26,247 nucleotides of DNA from NCBI GenBank assembly GCA_964643725.1, contig CAZXTL010000028.1:1-26247 (forward strand). Reading direction: 5' to 3'. The stretch is from DYQY01 sp964643725. Its GTDB lineage: Bacteria; Margulisbacteria; Riflemargulisbacteria; GWF2-35-9; DYQY01. This document shows, piece after piece, positions 1 to 14,830 of the stretch. Position numbers and translations under genes: made by a program. The notes below the pieces were generated by a model. That model saw only the letters and a list, made by a program, of their open reading frames with translations, was not told where the DNA came from and did no database searches. How positions within the stretch are numbered: position 1 is the first letter of the stretch; each line of letters starts with the position of its first letter.

Positions 1-3000
1 CAAAATTAAAGGTGGAATTCCCAGCCCAGTCTAACGCCTGAACATATATATTATTTGTACCGTTATCCAAAGCAGACCAAGCTAACGACCAGTTAGCTGT
101 AACATTATTATTGCCAGAAACTCCTGTAATATTCGTGGTAACCCTAGATTTCCTTGAGTCCTGACTTACAATATAGCTAGCCATCTGTAACTTAGAACCG
201 CCTAGGTCACTGAAATATATATTTATTGAATTCAGCCAACTAGCACTCGGAATAGCTGGTGAACGTAACCACCAGTTAAAAGTAGTAGTCCATCCAGTTA
301 TATTATTCGTAATATTTGGGCTAATAATATCCTTAAGAACTTGAAAGACAGGACCAGAAACAACTTTATTTCCAGCTCTATCATTAAAAGAAACATATAT
401 CTCATTAACCCCAGAAGTAAGAAGCGACCAGTCGACTGTCCAATTAGGCGTATATGACGGCTTATTGTAAACTATACTGTTGGCTGTTATCCCTCTTATA
501 ACCTGATTATTATTATAAGAAATAACATATTGTATAGTCGAAAAATTCGAATAACCGGTATCATAGAAATCTATATTAATGCTTGAATTATAAGTAGGAG
601 AAGTGCGATGCCATTTTTGCATTTCATCCGCATTACTAATCTTCCAATTTCCTGAAATCTCAAAATTTGGAGAAACTATATCTTTCTTAATAAAAAATGC
701 ATAAGCAGAAGCTGTATTAAATACTTGTCTTGAAAAATCACCTGAGTTATCACCAACCTCAATTGCAATATTATTAGTCCCGTTATTGAGTAAATCCCAA
801 TAGTTCTTACCTAGGTTAAGTCCTGGATTATTAAAAACAAGACCGCTTATATTAGTTTTAGCTATATTCTGAGTAGCAATATAAGCCACATTTACTATAG
901 AATTAAACGTTCCAATATACATTTTGGCATACTGAATGCCTGAGAATCCCCTATCTAAAACATCAGCAGTAAGATCCTGCATCCAAGGATTAAAATTGTT
1001 GTACCAAGTATCAATACTGTTATTACTTATAAGCTCCCTATTTATCATCAAATTAGGAGTTAACGTATCTTTCTTTAAATAAAAAATGTTCTTACTAGTA
1101 GAATCATTCCCTGCATAATCCTTAAAAATAACTGAAATATAATTAGTATCGTCAGTCAATACATTCCAACTAACTATCCATGTAGAGGAGTATGAATAAT
1201 CACCATGCCAAATCCATGAAGAACCAGGAATTTCTGTGTTTTGCCAAACATTAAAAGTGTTACGATAATTATTGGCAGTAACCACATAATTTAAAGAAAC
1301 CAATCCAGAATAACTATAGTCATAAAAACTAAAATTAATTCCTTGCAATAATGGGTTATCTTCTCTATACCAAAGATTATAGGTTGCAAATGGATAACCA
1401 CTGGTATAATTAGCCGTTGGATTTTCAGTGTCAACCTTAATAGTAAATGCGTTAAAAGAAAGAATATTAAATCCATTGTCCTCAGCTTGAATCCAAATTT
1501 CATTTGATCCAATATTTAGCGATGACCAAGCAATATTGATTGAAGTAAATTCATCCAATGATAAATTATATGGTGTCGCTGTCCAGGGAATATCATTTAT
1601 CTGACCACTACTATTAGTTATTATCTTATAGGAAATAGTTGAAATATGAGAACCACCCGCATCCGATATCTTTATTGGCAAATCTGTCCACCAATCAGGT
1701 TGCTCCTTATACCATCTATTCAAGGTAACGTTAAAGTTTAAAGGCAATAATTCTGTAATTTCAGATATTGGAACTTGTGTATCTTTCTTAATGAAATAAC
1801 TGAGTTCTAAGGTAGAAAAACCCGCCATGTCTAACACATAAAAGTATACCTCATTAGTACCTTCCCCTAATGCATTGTAATTGATTGCAACATCACTCGT
1901 ATAAGAATAAACTGTTTCAGTTGCAAAGGCAGTGACTAAAAACCATTCAATGCCATAAGCTCCATAAGGATCTGCACTTACTCTTTTGATCCCATAATTA
2001 ATAGTAGCAAGACCAGAGCTACCAATCTCCTCAGAAAAAGTAACAATAAAAGGGGTCACTGTAGCTGGACGCAAATTAAGAGGGAAATAAGCCTCATAAG
2101 TTTCTCCATTAACAAACGAATGATTAATATTTGGAGGACTTGTATCTTTTCTTAAAGTAAATATTGATCTATTCGTACTTGCTGTGTTGCCTGCAAGGTC
2201 ATTTACTGAAATAAATATTTCATTTTCACCATCAGTAATCTGTTCCCAGTCTAACTGAACATATTGGACGATATCTACCCTTGAATAAGTAGGGTCTGTT
2301 ACCCACTTAATACCATTAGTAAACTTGTTACTACTAACACCATATTGAATAATATTAATTCCGGAGTAACCATTGTCGGTGATTGTAACAGCAAAATTAA
2401 GTGATGGCGGAAGATTTCCACGACCAGGAACACCATCCCTTTCAGGAAAACGATAAAAATCAACATCTTTAGAAATAACATTACTACTTATGCTAGGCTT
2501 AATAGTGTCTTTGTAAATTGTAAAAACTTGTTCACCATATCTGTTTGATGCATAGTCATTAAAAGACACTCGAATGTCATTTGTACCATTGTCTATTTTA
2601 GACCACTGTATAGACCAATTATCAAAGGTAGTAGATCCACGCGCATCATTAGTTAAAGACTCCCAACCATTTTCATTAATTTGATAAGAAATACTAGCAA
2701 GACCTGACCCTCCTTTATCAAAAATAATTACATTAAAAGTAGTCATCCCGTTAGGAGTATTAATCGAATGCCATAGTTCAAACTTTTTGGTATTAGGAAG
2801 TATTGCTTCATTATTGATTAGGTTTGGAGAAATAACGTCTTTGCTAATCCTAATAACATAGGATCTTGTTGAATTAAGTGCAAAGTCATTTATTGAAACA
2901 TAGATTTCATTAACACCGTTTGTTAAAACATTCCAGCTGATAGGCCAAGACTGATAATACGAATCAAATCTTCCAGTTATACTAAAATTCTGAGAAATAT

Positions 3001-6000
3001 TCTCGCAATCTGTAATTGTATACCATTTGATTGCATTATTAATTGATACACCATACTGAATCCTCTGTATATTTGAAGAACCAATATCATCAAAGGTAAC
3101 CATTACTTCTGATAACCACGATGGAGTATTAACATTACTATACCAACCACTTGCGCGTGTCTCATTACTATGAATTTGAGGGACATCAGCATCTTTTAAT
3201 ACTTTAAATAAATACTTATTAGTTTGATTGCCGGCATTGTCATTAACTGTAACAAATACTTCAGTATATCCATTATTAAGGGAAACCCAAGCAATGTTCC
3301 ATTGCCTATAGTTATAAGTTATACCATCCCTAAATAACTCTATTTCGCTCTGATTTATATTGTGGGATACCCATAATAGAATATCTTTTATCCCTGAACC
3401 AGGAGCAACATCCCAAAAACTAACTTTAATAGGAGTTGTTTGATTGTCCTTGTCATAAAATGCTCTATTGTAATAGACTATTGGTCCTTCACTTATATCC
3501 ACATTTGCAGAGGAAATATCTTTCTTGAAAGTTATTGACTTAGCGAGACTTAGATTGCCGGCATTATCCTCGACTGTTATAGAAATGGTAGAAATACCTT
3601 GATATAGTTTATTCCAACTTACTGGCACACAATAATAAAAATCATTAGAAGCTGCCACAAAACCTAAACTTCCATTTAAAAACGCCTCTGACCCATTAGC
3701 AACACCTTGTCTAACCTCATATTTTATTGATTTAATCCAAGACTCACCACCATCTATAACATGTATGGTTACGCCTATACTTGAAAGCGCCAAGTTGTAC
3801 CAATTTTCAGTACTAAATCCTATTTGCTCTATTGATAGACTAGGCGGCTTGGTATCCTTTAGCAAAGAAACAATATAACTACTTGTTGAATTTCCTGCCT
3901 TATCATAATAACTTAAATAAATATCATTTCTTGAATCTGTTACCAAGGACCAGTTATCATAAAGGTTCAGAACGAAAGACTTATTGTTCAATCCGCCACC
4001 AGTCTGATCCTGAGTAGAAATATCACGTCCATTAGCTGAAACCTTCCACTCTACCTTGTCAATACCACTTCCACCTAAATCGTTCACCGTAACTGCAATT
4101 GCATTCCACAACCATTGCTTATTCATATTTAGCCAACTATTAAATTGAACTTTATAAATATTCTCTGTGATTGTCGGAGTCATGGTATCTTTCATGACCG
4201 CAAAACGGTTATATGTCACCACGTGGTCAACTGAATCAACCAATACCACATACACCTCATTAGCACCATTCGATAGCGTATTCCAAGATATGCTCCACGG
4301 TTGCGTATACAAAGTTGCGCCACCAATATTACTACTTAAAATAACGGTGGAATTTTTACTAGAATAATTGTTTGAAATAATATATGTTGCTGATTTTAAC
4401 CCAGAATACGTGTCTTTAAAGTTTATAGAAATATGATTCAGAAACTCTATCGGTGGATTATCTGCCTTAAACCAACCAGAAAAAATAGCTAAATAATTGT
4501 CACTAATTATCAAGTATGGATCACTGATATCTTTCTTTATCATTAGATAATTATTTGTAGTAAAATTATTAGTGGCACTATCCACTGCTTCCAAGCTAAT
4601 ATTATTAGTGCCTTCCCTTAAGTCATCCCAAAGGATAGCCCAATTATTAACAAAGTTTTTAGTAGTAATCACGCTATTTTTATAAAAAGAATTTTTAAAG
4701 AAATATCCATTGTTTGTAACAATGTAACTAACCAATTTCATTCCAGAATCTCCAGAAAGATTATCTCCAAAGTCAATATTTAAATTTGTTGCCCAATTAG
4801 GTGTACTTGCATACCAAATATTCTTGCTAGCAATGTTAACAGGCAGATGGTCATTCATAGTCGGAGCAAATGAATCCTTCTTTACTACAAAAGCAAAAGT
4901 TGGAACATAGCTGCCAGCATAATCAATAACGGCAACTTGTACTGTATTTATTCCTTCCTGTAAATCTGACCAATAAAGTGTCCAAGGCGTCACATACGTT
5001 GACCCAGGCGTCCCATTAATGATAATACTTGATGAAACTGACTGATCCTGATGAATAACGTTATAAGATATCTCTTTAATGTCACTGAAACCAGCATCAT
5101 AAAAGCTTATATTAATTGCAGTAGCCCAATCAGGAGTACTCTTATACCAAGAGATAAAATCACTCGCCTGGTTGTTAATAATCCATGGAGTCACTATATC
5201 CTTCTTAATTGTAAATAACAACGCACTATTCTGAGTATTCTTTGCATAGTCACTAAAACTAACAAACACCTCATTCAGACCATTTGTAAGAACACTATCC
5301 CAACTAATCTTCCAATCGTTAGTATAAGCATAGACTTGCTCGGTAACACATTTTGTTATTCGGTATTCTATAGCTCCAATTGAATTAGATACAATAAAAG
5401 ATATCGTTGCAAGTCCAGAATGTTGATCAAAAAAGTCTACATTGATAGTACTCATCCAATTCTGTGATGCATTATACCAACGAGAAAAATCATTTAGTTC
5501 AAGATTGTTAAAAGATGGCTTCATCACATCTTTCTTAACCTTAAACATATTGGGATAGTTAGTCGAATTAGTAGCGTTATCAATAACTTTATAAGAAATA
5601 TAATTAATTCCGTTCTGTAACGGCCGATAGTCTCCTTGTTGAAAATAAAATTCTATCTTCCAAGGAGTGTTATAATTTGTAGAATTTATATTCAGTGCAA
5701 TTGGAATATCTTGTGTTCTATCATTAGATATTGTATGCCACACCGATTGAAGTTTTGCTCCTCCCATATCTCGGAAACTAACATTAATATTTTCTATCCA
5801 ATTTTGTGATACGTTATACCAAATATTTTGATAAGGGAAATTAGAGGTATTAGCAGTAGGAGTAATGGAATCCCTATTAACATAAACAACCCTATTTGAA
5901 GTAATTATATTCCCAGCATGATCCTCCACAATTAAAAGCATCTCATTAACACCATCAGTTAGAACACTCCAATCTATTCTCCACCCTGTATTAGTTGTAC

Positions 6001-9000
6001 TGTTAACTGCTGCGGTAGGAAGTGTAGGGATAAAAATATTGGAACTAACATTTTGGGTTGCTCCATTAAGAATTAATTTATATTTTGCGCTCTTTAACCC
6101 TGATCCGCCACTATCAGAAAAATTAATATTAATATATGGGGTTGGCAATTGATTAGAAGAATTAATCCAAGGATGAGCATTGAGATAAAACAAATTATGA
6201 TTGATAGCATTATAACTAGGACTCTTCGTATCTATATTTATAGTACAAGCTGTTTGATAATTTTGAGTATTCCCTGCAATATCAATAGCGCTTATCCATA
6301 TTATGTTCTTTCCATCAACTAAATTTCCAAAAGGGATAGAAATACCTTTGTTGTGATTTAAACTAGGTTGTATAAAATCAACAGGATACCAACTAATGCT
6401 AGCATTCCCAACAACCTGCACGCCATAATTTAAGGAACTCAACCCACTTGCAGGATCATAAATAACAATGTTTAAAGAAGCATATGTGCCAAAGCTTGAA
6501 GTATCTCTATAGGCAAAGTCATCTTTTAGCCACTTGATAAATTTATTAGCAGATAAAATCTCGTTCACAGAAACTCTTGGCGCGGTAATGTCTTTCTGAA
6601 AAACATACAAAAAACTTGTAGAAACCATTCCTACAGTATCCTTTGCCCAAACATTTATTGTGCTCCTTGTCTCATTAAAAATATTCTCAAACTGTACACT
6701 GAAAATCTGAGTGGTCGGAGTCAGAACACCCTTAAGATCTGAATTAACATCATAGGTGCACCTGCCGTTAATACTTATAACTACATATCCAAAACTTCCC
6801 AAACCAGACTCGTCATCATTTAGGGTCACACTTATATTGTCTAACCAAGGCTGACTCGTTCTATACCATGTCCCTTGCTGTTCGCTAGACACACTCGTTG
6901 TCACGTCTATACTAGGAGGGCCAACATCTCTCTTTATCCTGAAAAGAAACTTCTCTGAACGGTTATTAGCATTATCTGTAACTATAACAAATACCTGATT
7001 AATCCCACCATTAGCTAAATTCCAAGAAACAGCAAAAGGCTGATTATATGAAATAGCGTTAATGTTTGTACTTATTACACTCGTAACCCCAGCTGGATTG
7101 GTTGAGTTAACTACCTTATACCCAATCTCCTTAAGTAAAGACGTATTGTCTCTAAAATTTACTGTAATTGCACTTAAATATTTATCCCAATTATCAACTC
7201 CCATAAAAACTGCATTTATTGATGCTACGTTGATCTGCGCGTCGTCTATATCGGGAGATACATTGTCATACTTTATTGTAAAAAGTTTATTAGTTGTTAC
7301 TACGTTATTAGCACGGTCTGCAACTCTAACATACAGATTATTTGTGCCTTGCAAGAGGTTTGTAGCTAGAACATCCCATGGCACATTATATGAAGGCATC
7401 CCATTAATATTCTCAGTAACTGTTCCTAATTGCTCTTCAAAATACTCATTTCTAGATGTCACGCAGTATTTGATATTCATTAGTTTTGAAAAATCCAAAT
7501 CCTGCGCCCCTACAGTTACTCTTTTTGCATAAGATGGGACAACATTGTACCAAGCTTGCTGAAGCGAGTCTGTTGGAATAATAAAATTACTCGTAATAAT
7601 TTTAGGGATTATGGTGTCTTTATTTATAGTTAAAACTGTCCTCAAACTGCTTATATTATTACTTGCCCAATCGATTGCGCCAACATTTATTAAATTTTGA
7701 CTGTTAACTAAATCACTCCACCTTATTGACCACCCAGCGTTAAAACTAGGAAATCTTTCATTATAGATTAATGCATTATTTAGAGTAGTCCGTCTGTTCC
7801 CACTTGCATTTACTACATCATACCAACATGTTTTAAGGAAAGAGTACCCTAAATCAGAGAAATAAATATTTATTCTCTGATCAGCCCAGTCTGGAGTGAC
7901 AGAATACCAAGCATTTTGACTAACATCTGATACGGGCTGACCAACAGTACTAAAAATCGGCGATTCGTCATCTTTTAAAAGAATAAAATAAGCTGTCTCT
8001 GAAACATTGCCAGCTCTATCCTGTAAAAGAAAACTAATACGATTTGTGCCTGGATACAAATCATTCCAACTGACTGACAAAGCCGAATACCCAAAGTTGG
8101 GAATTCCATTTTCGTTATATGTAATCGTTACTTGTTTTATAAGAGATGGATCCTCTTCTCTAATAATATTCCACATAACTGACTTTAACATCGAATATCC
8201 AGTGTCCTTAAAATTAACGGAAATCTGAGTTGCCCAAGTTGGCATAGTCGAATGCCACACAAACCCAACATCAGCTGTTACCTTATAAGTGCATTGCGGT
8301 GGAGTTACATCTTTTCTTACGTTAAACGCAAAATTATTAATACTATTTCCAGCCCAATCTTCTGCCCTGACAGAAACTGTGTTAATCCCTTGACTTAGCT
8401 TATCCCAATTCCAAACAAACATAGGACTAGAATTATTTGTTGCATTAGCATGATTAAGAAAAATTTGTAAATCCTCTGTAACATTCCCACTATTATATTG
8501 TTCAACTATGTACACCATACTTTTGAGTCTTGAAAAACCAGTATCATTAAAGGTAACAGTTACAGCATACTCTTGCCTTAACCCAAAGGCTGGATCGCTT
8601 ATATGATATATGTTATACCACTTTTGCTGATATTCGGAAGATACAGTATTCATAATATATGTTGGAGGGTCAATGTCTTTTCTAACTACAAACATAGCAC
8701 TACTTGCTACCTTATTAGTAGCATGATCCTCAACCATTACATCAATAGTATTTATATTATTAGTAAGCTGTGACCAGTAAATATTCCAGTTATTAATATG
8801 TATTGGAACTCCAAGAGTACTAGTAAAAATATCATAGGTATTTGTACCTGTACTATTATAAATGACATATGCTGACCGACTTAACAATGAAAACTCTTCG
8901 TCACTAAAATCAACGTTTACTGATACACAAAAATTTGGAGTAGAATTATACCAAACATTAAAACTACTTATATGAATTTGTCTGTTATCAATTATCCTAG

Positions 9001-12000
9001 GATTACTAACATCCTTCTTTATTGTCAAAACATTTATCGAAGTAATATTCCTAGCATTATCTGAAGCTAGCAAATATACATTATTAATTCCCTCATTAAT
9101 TAAAGCAAAAGAAATCATGAAATTTGAATCCAAGGTAATCACACTATTTCCTGAAATTAAATTAAACTCTATATCTCCTACCATATAGCCTAATCCATTA
9201 AGTGATGACACTCTTCCATTAATAGCATTGTCAGTTATTTCTCTTACATTAAAAGTTACACCTAACATCCAATCTTTGGTTGTGTTATACCAAATGTTTT
9301 GGCTCTCAATAGAAACACTTACATTATGATTAATGCTTGGATACGTTGAATCCTTATAAATTGTAAATAATACTGATGAAGTCGTAAAATTACCTGCACC
9401 GTCTTCAACTTTAACGCTTATACCATTAAGCCCTTCAACTAAGGTATTCCAGCTTATACTCCAAGCTGAAGTATAACTATCATTATTAACAGAACCATTA
9501 ACAACATACCAAGAAGTTGTAGTAGTAGTTACAACAGCATAGGAAACAGTTGAGATTTTAGAACCACCAGTATCCCTAAATCTTATCTGAATATCACTTA
9601 GCCACGTTGGCGCGCGACCATACCACAATAAAGCGTCTACGTCATGTTCCCCCATATAGCTAAAGGTTGGAGCCGACTGGTCCTTTCTCACACTAAACAG
9701 AACATCTGAAAGAATATTATTACTAGCATTATCTGTCACGGAGAGCCTAACCTGAGTCACTCCTTCGTTAAAACTAGGCCAGGTTGTTGTTATAGAAGAA
9801 TATATTCCATGATAATTACCCATCGATTTTGTAACAACCCTATTGGTGGTCACGCCATTATTGTAAAGGATTAAGCTTATATCCTCTAAGCCAGAATAAC
9901 CCATGTCACGAACAGTAATCGGCAATAAACTATATATATCTGTAGTGTTATACCACCTCTCATTTGTAAAAAAAGAAGTATCAGTAACATTAAAACTAGG
10001 AAGAAGGCTATCTTTTTTAATTGAAAAAATAACATTAGTAGTAACTAAGTTAAAAGCGTTATCTGAAACATATATCAATATATCATTAGTTCCCTCTGCT
10101 AAGACTCCAAAACTAATAGACCAATTTTGAATAAAATAATTAGAAGGATTTGTATACTCAACCACATGATTTCTCGTTAATCTGCCATTAATTGAAACAA
10201 CATAATCTATCATATTTATCGAGGACATACCTCCGTCATAAAAATCTATATCTAAATTGCTCATCCACGGATAGGATTCTTTATACCATTTATTCTGCTC
10301 TAATTGCGAAGGAATTGAATTAGTTACAATATTTGTAGTAAGTACATCCTTTTTAATCCTAAACAGTTCCTCTTGATAATTATTTCCAGCATTATCAGTG
10401 ATTGATACCCTTATTATATTTAGATCGGAAGTAATCTTCTCCCAAGGGATAGACCATGTACCATTATAAATTTCTTGTCTAGACGCAAACGTTCCACCAA
10501 TACTACCTTTAGAATTGAAGGTGTTGTTGTGATAAACAGAATACTCTATTGACTTAATGCCAGAATATTCCAACTTGTTACCTTGATCTTCAAACGATAT
10601 TGGTATTGACGCCCACCAACTTGGAGGAGAACTTAACCATGACCCCTCATTAATCCAATTGTTTGGTGGATTAAATAATCCATCCTTATTTACAATTGGA
10701 ACGTATGTATCCTTATTAAAAGATGCAATAAGCCTAGTATACTGTGTTTTGTTTTCCGCAAAATCTTCTACCCCAACATATATTTCGCTATATCCCTGTA
10801 ATGCGTTTGCAAAACTAAAATTAAAAGAGGATATGCGCCTATCATAAGTTACATACTCATTTCTGGTTATAGAATTATAAACATTTATTTCAGAAGAAAA
10901 ACTATCATTATAAAATTTATAATAAACACGCTTAATTTTAGAAAGATTTTGATCATAAAAAACAAAATCATTATTGGGACTGTTAACCTTCATCCAATTT
11001 TGAGTTGTTGCAAAATAACTTGAAGAAGGTATAGGAATAAAGTAAACATCATAACTTGGGAATGTTAAATCCTTTTTAACACTAAAAATAACATCACTTT
11101 TGGTATTGTTACCTGCATTATCAGTAACAGATATTTTTATGTTATTTGTTCCTTCCATAAAAAGATCCCACTTCAATGCCCAAGGATAGCGATAAGTTAC
11201 ATTGCTCCTGTCTTCAAAAATAACTGAATAAGTGGTATTTGCTTCATTCTCAATAATGCAGCTTGCTTCTTTAAGATTTGAACTTCCTATATCTTCAAAA
11301 GAAATAGGAATACTTCCAACATTTAACTCATTATAATATTGATTATCGTAATAAAAGGCCCTACCATCAGGTGCATGGTTATACCATCTCCAAGAATACT
11401 TAATGTCTTTTGAAATTATATTATGCACAATATTCGGAGTTGTTATATCTTTTTTGATCCAAAATAAACAGTTAGAAGTTATAAGATTACCTGCATTGTC
11501 AGAAATAAGCACAGAAATACTATTGACTCCATTTACTAGAATACCCCAAGATACAGCCCAATTCACTGAATACTGGGTAGTTCCTTCTACAAAATTAACA
11601 CTGATTGGCACATCAACTGACCCAGAAGCATTAGAAGCATTATTTACCCTATAATATATCTTTGAAATTCCTGACCCACCTGCATCCGTAAAACTAACCG
11701 AAATGCTGTTCATCCATGGCTGAGGTGAATTATACCAAACATTATAAGTTGCAACGGATAAAGTCATCCTATTATTAAAGGAAGGAGGGATTATATCCTT
11801 ACGAACTTCCCAAGCTTTACTGACTACTTGCCGACCTGCATTATCATTTAAGGACACCCAAATTTCATTTACACCATTAGTTAATGATGCCCACTGAATA
11901 TTCCATGTTGATGTCCTACTGAACCTATTCACGTTTTGGTCTATTGTTACTGTCCTTAACCAATTACTATTATTTGATACAATATAATAAATATCTTTTA

Positions 12001-14830
12001 TTAAAGAATAGCCTTCATCATAAAAATTAAGAGTTACGCTATTAAAAAAATTAGGCGTGGCATTTGTCCAATTAGTGCCATAAGTTACTTTATTATCAAA
12101 TGAAGGGTTTTTTGAATCCAATTTAATTGTAAATAAAAGATCAGCCTTTTGATAAATTGAATTTAAATTACCTGCATTATCGGAAATTACGACATAAACA
12201 TTATTTGTTCCATCCTGAAAATAATCCGTTGATAATATCCAGTTATTATTATAAAAACCTATATTCATGTTTTTGGAAATGTCATACTGCCTCATTCCTC
12301 CGGTAAGGACTTCAACAATATAACCAATATAATTCAAACTTGATCCCCCGTAATCCACAAAATCAACATCGTGTACCTGAATTGTCGGAATTGTAGGAGC
12401 AAACGCTCTGTACCATCCTTGAAAAACGTTAACGCTTGTACGAGTTGCAAAATTAGGTTTTTCTATATCTTTCTTTACAGTAAACAATAAGCCTGTTTTT
12501 GATATATTACCTGCATTATCTTCTAATATAGAATAAACATTACTTATACCTTGAACTAACCATCCCCAGCTAAATTGACTGCCAAGGTAAATAGTTTTCT
12601 TGTCTAAAACATCACTTATTGGCCAATTATCTGTAGTTGCGGTCACACTATTATATATATTTAAGGTTACTGCTTTTAAATTCGAATAACCTTCATCATT
12701 AAACGTTATGCTTATCTCATCCATCCATATTGGTCTTGAAGAATACCAATTAATAAATTTATTATCACTAACAGTTTCGGAACTAATTACATTTGGAGAA
12801 GAAATATCTTTCTTAACAGAAAAAAGAACTGGTGAAGTAGTCTCATTTTTTGCATTATCAACTACTCTAACCCTAATATTATTTGTTCCATTATTTAGTT
12901 TCAGCCAATTTACTCCCCAGGTTTGAGTATATGTATCAGCATCTATTTGTGTGTTGCCTGGTAAAGGAAATGGAAGACTCTGAGCTCCTTGATTTTCAAC
13001 AATATACTCTACTGTCTTTAATAAAGAATACCCGTCATCTGAAAAGGTAACGATAATATTGCCAAGAAAAGCTTTGTCTTCTTTATACCAATACTGGAAT
13101 TCTTGACTGGAAGAACTTACTCCTGAATGATAGTTAGGTGAAGTAAAATCTAATTTAACAATAAACTCTTCAAAAGCACTATTGCCCAAAACGTCATTTC
13201 TAGAAACCAAGATTGTATTAACTCCCTCCGTTAGCAATGATGCTGAAACCATCCATTGACTTGCAGCATAATTTGCTGAACCTGCTAAAACTGATATCGT
13301 TGTCCATTGATGACGTGCATTATTGGAAACATAATATTCCATTTTAGCAATACCGCTATGTACATCACTGAAGCTAAGAGGATTGTTCAACGTTACCCAT
13401 CTAGGATAATAGTTAGTCCAAAAATCATAGTCGCGAGGAAAATTGTTTTTTACTGAGTCAATATCATTTAATGCTGGCGCCACTATATCCCGCTGAAATT
13501 TTAAAATTGATTCTTCATATAAATTCCCTGCATTATCAACTACTCTTACCCAAAGATTATTTGTTCCTTGCTTCATATAATCTGTAGTCGGTATATCACT
13601 TAACCTAAAATTATAACTTGATACATTCATGTTTTGTGAGACATATCCCTTTACAGCCTCATTATTCACATAATAAATAATACTATTTAGCTTAGAATAT
13701 GCATTGTCTGATGCTGTAAAATTAATGGTCGCTAAAGCACTTGGCGCTTCCCTATACCACTTACTTAAATATGCAGAATTATCACTGACTATATAAGTAA
13801 GTTGAGGAAGAACAGTATCTTTTTGCAAAGAAAAAACTTTTACATTACTGCTACTAAGCCCCGCGTTATCATTAAAAGAAACATAAACCTCATTATAGCC
13901 GTTATTAAATTTTTCAAATGGTATCTGCCAATTTGTTAGGTAATAGGAAATAGCTGCTTTACTAACAACCGTACCACTATCAATTATGCTGGTATTATTG
14001 GAAATCAAATAACGAATGCTCTCAACATATGACTGGGTATCTACAAAATCGATATCTATATTTAGTAAATTTATCCTACTCCCTGAACCATCTGGCTGAA
14101 AGCCACTAAAATTACTAAACCATCTATTCTCATAGGAAGCTGTTGGAAGATATCTGGAAATATATGGTGGTATTTCGTCTTTGCGAATCTGCAAGGGAAT
14201 TATATTATTTGTATTCCCTGCATTGTCATTCAAAGTCACTAACAATTGACTAAGCCCCTGTGGGATTTCACTCCATAAAAAACCCCATGGAGTATTATAT
14301 GAAGAACTGGCTACATTCCTAGAGATTGTTTTATAATAACTGCCATTCGAATTAAGTAACGCGACGCTAATATCTTTAAGTCCAGCTAATCCTTGATCAG
14401 AAAACGAAACACTAATAGCTTGATAAAAACTAGAATTCTGAGTGATCCAATTGGAAAAATAAGGATTAATCGCCAAATTACTACTGACATTAATAGTCGG
14501 CAATGACAAGTCTTTATTGATATTAAAAACCTGTGTTACAAAATTACCAGCATTGTCACTAACCTTAATGGTTACTAGATTTATCCCTTCACTTAATAAA
14601 GAAAAACTTACAGATAACTGCTTCGTAACATTTGTCTGACCAATTAACCCTGATATTTGTTTTATAATTCCATTATAGGAATATTCTCCTTGCGCTAAGT
14701 TCGAAACACCCTGAGAAAAAAAGTTGACTGTAATTGCTGTCATCCAGTCTTTAGAAACACTATGCCAAGCATCAAGATCTGCTGTTGGGACCTTAACACT
14801 TATGCTTGGTACATTCCTATCAAACACTCT
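1..14830 (-). repeat. About 43 tandem Ig-like protein repeats of ~115 residues
   Basis: Each unit ends in a motif of the form G-x-N-x-I-x-V-x-x-x-D-x-A-G-N followed about 15 residues later by K/R-D-(T/I/x)-x-x-P, then starts the next unit with a W-rich segment and a D-x-G-x-S-x-L...Y-x-I block. Examples read from the sequence are GVNEIYVSFNDRAGN and, just after it, FQVLKDIISP near 330-400. I located the K-D-type junction near 330, 678, 1064, 1430, 1770, 2137, 2505, 2836, 3187, 3516, 3850, 4186, 4525, 4870, 5195, 5524, 5864, 6226, 6586, 6922, 7252, 7612, 7962, 8306, 8668, 9008, 9348, 9678, 10005, 10344, 10704, 11066, 11442, 11793, 12112, 12460, 12804, 13142, 13480, 13813, 14174, 14506 and, degenerate, 14815. 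Spacing runs from about 310 to 385 bases. The D-x-A-G-N motif is typical of bacterial Ig-like beta-sandwich repeats. Copies are clearly related as protein but I saw no near-identical DNA copies. Confidence 0.88.

Noticed and set aside
1291..2481. Two short minus-strand frames (1291-1512 and 2299-2481)
   Set aside because: They lie in a different frame inside the giant gene and are hydrophobic by-products of its AT-rich codons.
7062..7532. Plus-strand open frame of 156 residues, and many smaller ones between 4167 and 12926
   Set aside because: They are antisense to the giant gene, have no ribosome sites or recognisable motifs, and arise because the repeat coding avoids stops on the other strand.
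1..14830. Regular ~345-bp periodicity as a possible CRISPR or satellite array
   Set aside because: The period reflects a protein repeat in an unbroken reading frame; units share no near-identical DNA repeat and there are no unique spacers.
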